From: Candidatus Parcubacteria bacterium
GTDB lineage: Bacteria > Patescibacteriota > Minisyncoccia > Minisyncoccales > Minisyncoccaceae
DNA length: 6,631 nucleotides
NCBI GenBank assembly: GCA_017992335.1
Contig: JAGOOU010000028.1
Span: 1 to 6,631, forward strand
Direction of reading: 5' to 3'
Under the pieces are notes generated by a model. That model saw only the letters and a list, made by a program, of their open reading frames with translations. It searched no databases and was not told where the DNA came from. This document shows positions 4,667 to 6,631 of this stretch, piece by piece (position 1 is the stretch's first letter; each line of letters starts with the position of its first letter). Position numbers and translations under genes: made by a program.

Positions 4667-5256
4667 GAGCTTTCTATAATATCAACAATAATTTTATCTA
4701 TATCAAAATTGTTTCTTTCTATTTCGCAAGAATCTTTTTCTGTTTCATCGTAATTTACACACTGAACAAATTTTAGGCTGAAAGTAAAAATTATTGTTTT
4801 GTTATTTTTTCCGAATGCGTATGCATATTGAGTATAAATACTTCCCGCTGCTCCCTCGCTTACTTTTGTAATACAATAATCTTTTCCGTTGATTGTTTTC
4901 TTTTCTGTTTTTCCCGCTCGATCAATTTCAGAACCAGCTTCAGTACAACTAAAATTCTCTTCAATAATATTAACTTGAGGAGGCCAGTCAATTACTCTAA
5001 TATATTGGGTGTATAATTTTTCAGGATATTTAAAATAAATTCCTTTTTCATTAAAAACTTTAAATGGACATTCTTCAAATTCGCAATTGGGTCCTGTTCT
5101 TCCAACAGCTGATCCGTCAGGACAAAGCTTGGCTTCTTCGGTGCAAGAAACAAGTTGAGGAGGAACATTAAAATAAATGAGAAAACCGATTATTAGAAAA
5201 AACAGAAATATTAATAACAATAAAATTTTGTTTTTTGAATTTCTTTCAAATAACAT
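4654..5256 (-). CDS. Membrane-anchored extracellular Cys protein, Patescibacteria-style CPDG motif
   Basis: Function unknown. The 200 residues start with a basic stub and a strong hydrophobic segment (about 11-29) that acts as an anchor or uncleaved signal. A short Cys module follows, C38-T-E-E-A-K-x-C45-P-D-G-S-x-V-G-R-x-G-P-N-C58-x4-C63. I know this motif as a recurring element in envelope proteins of Candidate Phyla Radiation bacteria; it resembles a tiny Kazal-like disulfide knot. The remaining domain (about 66-200) is alpha/beta in character, begins with FNEKGIYFKYPEKL as in PsbP-like domains, and has four more cysteines (104, 128, 166, 177) that could form two disulfides. The start lies 5 bases after the mscL stop, so the two genes are very likely cotranscribed. 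The 3' end overlaps aspS by 4 bases tail-to-tail. A surface or cell-envelope location is well supported, a biochemical role is not. Confidence 0.85.
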   Translation of the reverse strand: MLFERNSKNKILLLLIFLFFLIIGFLIYFNVPPQLVSCTEEAKLCPDGSAVGRTGPNCEFEECPFKVFNEKGIYFKYPEKLYTQYIRVIDWPPQVNIIEENFSCTEAGSEIDRAGKTEKKTINGKDYCITKVSEGAAGSIYTQYAYAFGKNNKTIIFTFSLKFVQCVNYDETEKDSCEIERNNFDIDKIIVDIIESSKID

Positions 5257-5261
5257 ATTGA

Positions 5262-5561
5262 TTAATCTTTTTTATCCAACTTTTCTAACTTTAAAGCCTT
5301 GAACCCATAGTAAACAACAAGGGCAATAACAAGAAAATCAATAAGATTACCTATAAAACTTCCCCAAAGAATTTTAGCAGATCCAATATTAAAGCTTGCC
5401 TCAGAAAGAGTACCTACTTTTCCTAAAGCTATTCCTATAATTGGATTAATTATATCTGTAACTAAGCTCGATACTAATTTTGAGACAGCACCACCTAAAA
5501 TAAAACCTACTGCTAAGCCTATTACTCCTTGTTTTCTTATAAAATCAATAAATTCTTTCAT
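5262..5561 (-). CDS. mscL: Large-conductance mechanosensitive channel MscL, short form
   Basis: Membrane channel that opens under high membrane tension and releases solutes during osmotic downshock. The N-terminal amphipathic helix (KEFIDFIRKQG, 2-12) leads into the pore-lining first membrane segment (GLAVGFILGGAVSKLVSSLVTDIINPIIG, about 15-43), which has the family's Gly/Ala-rich packing pattern. A short external loop (about 46-62) and a second membrane segment (about 67-88, with GNLIDFLVIALVVYYGF) follow. At 99 residues it is shorter than the E. coli protein (136); the reading frame ends with KLEKLDKKD, so the C-terminal cytoplasmic helix bundle is missing. Nothing suggests a broken gene: both membrane helices and the start are intact. 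It is the first gene of a pair with the membrane-anchored Cys protein. No Shine-Dalgarno precedes the ATG. Confidence 0.95.
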   Translation of the reverse strand: MKEFIDFIRKQGVIGLAVGFILGGAVSKLVSSLVTDIINPIIGIALGKVGTLSEASFNIGSAKILWGSFIGNLIDFLVIALVVYYGFKALKLEKLDKKD

Positions 5562-5600
5562 AATAATTATTTATATTAAAATTTATTATTGACCTTTTAT

Positions 5601-5614
5601 TTATTATATAATAA
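5601..5614. promoter_or_regulatory. Perfect AT palindrome containing a -10-like box upstream of mscL
   Basis: TTATTATATAATAA is a perfect 14-bp palindrome in the 57-base gap before mscL. It contains TATAAT on the minus strand (5608..5603), a consensus -10 box, about 41 bases before the mscL ATG. No acceptable -35 lies 16-18 bases upstream. Such AT-only palindromes occur by chance in this base composition. Confidence 0.35.
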
Positions 5615-5618
5615 CTAA

Positions 5619-6122
5619 TTAAATCTTTCTACTGTCGTATGCCCAATGCAAAAGAGCTTGTCTCTGTTTTCGCCTGCAAAGATAATCCCCTTTTCTACAA
5701 TTATTCTGGACTGCTAACCAGTGCCTTCTAAAAGCTCTCCATCTTTTAATTTGTCTTTGATCGTCAGGGTGTCTTCTTCCCATGTAATATCTACAATACC
5801 ATTGAAACCATCCTCTAGGATCATCTTTATGAATCCATCCTTTTGCCCTCCATACTGATAATGATTGGCTAGCATTAACACCAAAATAATTTAATTTAGG
5901 ATCGTGTCTTTCGGGACAAAGCTTTGCTTTTTTATACCAACTCTTAGGAAACTCTTTTCTGCAATCAGTCATATATTTTCCCCCAAAAATTCCCAACTCA
6001 AGCATTTCTTTTGGTGTTAATTGTGGTTTAAAATCAAAACTAAAGTTTCTGCCAATTGGCTCTGTTAATTCATACCTATATCCTTTCTGCATTTTATCAT
6101 TTACTGAAACTATCTTTTTCAT
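5619..6122 (-). CDS. Conserved uncharacterised protein with GWFQWYCR block
   Basis: A 167-residue cytoplasmic-type protein, strongly basic and rich in Trp, Arg and Tyr, with no signal peptide or membrane segment. From memory it belongs to a widespread family of unknown function found in bacteria and also in fungi and plants. The hallmark is a block at 95-128: GWIHKDDPRGWFQWYC, then RYYMGRR, DDQRQIKRW. Other family-like stretches are FKPQLTPKEMLELGIFGGKY (31-50), the following DCRKEFP, NYFGVNAS (78-85) and the ending RQALLHWAYDSRK. Cysteines are at 54, 69, 110, 142 and 149. The charge and aromatic content would suit nucleic-acid binding, but that is a guess. The ATG lies 3 bases after the stop of the preceding gene, and GGAG in the end of that gene may serve as a ribosome site, so the two form an operon. 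No hairpin terminator follows its TAA stop. Confidence 0.85.
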   Translation of the reverse strand: MKKIVSVNDKMQKGYRYELTEPIGRNFSFDFKPQLTPKEMLELGIFGGKYMTDCRKEFPKSWYKKAKLCPERHDPKLNYFGVNASQSLSVWRAKGWIHKDDPRGWFQWYCRYYMGRRHPDDQRQIKRWRAFRRHWLAVQNNCRKGDYLCRRKQRQALLHWAYDSRKI

Positions 6123-6125
6123 TAT

Positions 6126-6596
6126 TTAAACTTCTCCAATAATAACTACGTAATTTTTACCGTATTTTTTAGCGCATTTAGGACAAGTCGTATACCACAT
6201 AAACCATTTTTTAATTTCAAGCCCTTTGCTTGTAGCATAATTTTTAAAATCCTCACACCACCTACCTGTTTCTTTAAAATCGCCCTCATAAACCCTGCTT
6301 AAATATTTTCCGCTTAAGGTTATGTTATCTGCTCCGGGAATTTCTTTATCTGAAGCTAAATAAATATCCATACTCCATTTTGAATTATGATCAGAAAGAC
6401 ATAAATAATCAGGAATTTGAGCTCCTGCTTTTTCTATTTTTTGATTCATTCTTGTAATTACTGAACCAAAATTAATAGGCATGTACAAAAAAGTAAAAAC
6501 CCTGTCTTTAATAAACTTTTTATTGTTCCATTCAAAAACCTTGTTGTGCCATGGTTCTGGAATAAACTTTGGACAACATTCATATTCTTTATTCAT
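6126..6596 (-). CDS. Conserved uncharacterised protein with CC and CPKC cysteines (often auto-named hydrolase)
   Basis: A 156-residue soluble protein of a widespread family that I recall being labelled 'hydrolase' without a demonstrated reaction. It starts with a Cys pair in ECCPKFIPEPW (6-16), continues with W-x-x-K-x-F-I-K-D-R-V (23-33) and MPINFGSVITRM (39-50), and ends with W-Y-T-T-C-P-K-C-A-K-K-Y-G-K-N-Y-V-V (134-151). C7/C8 with C138/C141 would make a four-Cys set able to bind zinc or form disulfides, if the ends meet in the fold; C65 and C114 are extra. The overall beta-alpha pattern with a central SRVYEGDFKETGRW resembles GyrI-like ligand-binding domains, a tentative comparison. It is first in a two-gene operon with the GWFQWYCR protein. 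The ATG at 6596 is the only reasonable start; 35 bases of upstream sequence show no clear promoter or Shine-Dalgarno. Confidence 0.82.
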   Translation of the reverse strand: MNKEYECCPKFIPEPWHNKVFEWNNKKFIKDRVFTFLYMPINFGSVITRMNQKIEKAGAQIPDYLCLSDHNSKWSMDIYLASDKEIPGADNITLSGKYLSRVYEGDFKETGRWCEDFKNYATSKGLEIKKWFMWYTTCPKCAKKYGKNYVVIIGEV

Positions 6597-6631
6597 ATTT
6601 TTTTCTTATTTATTTTTATTCTTTAACAAAA

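Noticed and set aside
4828..5016. Plus-strand frame opposite the membrane-anchored Cys protein
   Set aside because: Short antisense frame with no motif; the minus-strand gene has an anchor and a recognisable Cys module.
5589..5612. Plus-strand promoter TTGACC ... TATAAT in the mscL gap
   Set aside because: The spacer is only 12 bases and it would transcribe antisense to the GWFQWYCR gene.

Overview
This is an AT-rich window (by eye about 30% G+C) packed with short, tightly spaced genes and written in the standard code (TGG for Trp, stops TAA or TAG). The organism looks like a small-genome bacterium of the Candidate Phyla Radiation (Patescibacteria). The evidence is the compact archaeal/eukaryotic-type aspartyl-tRNA synthetase, the membrane-anchored protein with the C-T-x-E-A-K-x-C-P-D-G motif that I associate with that group, the near absence of Shine-Dalgarno sequences, and the minimal intergenic gaps. 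This placement is an inference from protein style, not from a marker gene. No rRNA, tRNA, CRISPR array or mobile element is visible.

Left part (1-1440, minus strand): the 5' two thirds of a DEAD-box RNA helicase gene runs off the left edge. It has a near-consensus promoter and, between promoter and start codon, a complete intrinsic-terminator structure that looks like an attenuator. Upstream of it is a small gene for an unrecognised protein with 13 cysteines arranged in C-x2-C-x4-C-I repeats. That gene has its own strong promoter, with an imperfect palindrome right at the transcription start.

Middle (1429-3278, minus strand): a three-gene cluster encodes a secreted Spy/CpxP-like helical protein, an ECF-type sigma factor, and an overlapping three-pass membrane protein that is the likely anti-sigma factor. 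The membrane protein's external tail ends in a twin CX3C motif. I read the cluster as an envelope-stress (metal or redox) signalling module similar in layout to CnrYXH, possibly with the Cys-repeat protein as a partner or output. No target promoter motif could be established.

Right part (3300-6631): aspS on the plus strand diverges from the Spy-like gene and ends tail-to-tail, with interlocked stop codons, against a minus-strand pair: mscL followed by the CPR-style membrane-anchored Cys protein. Further right is a two-gene minus-strand operon of widespread but uncharacterised families, one with a CC...CPKC cysteine set and one with a GWFQWYCR block. The last 35 bases (6597-6631) are the upstream region of that operon, and no convincing promoter is visible in them. 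No stretch over 300 bases lacks a gene.
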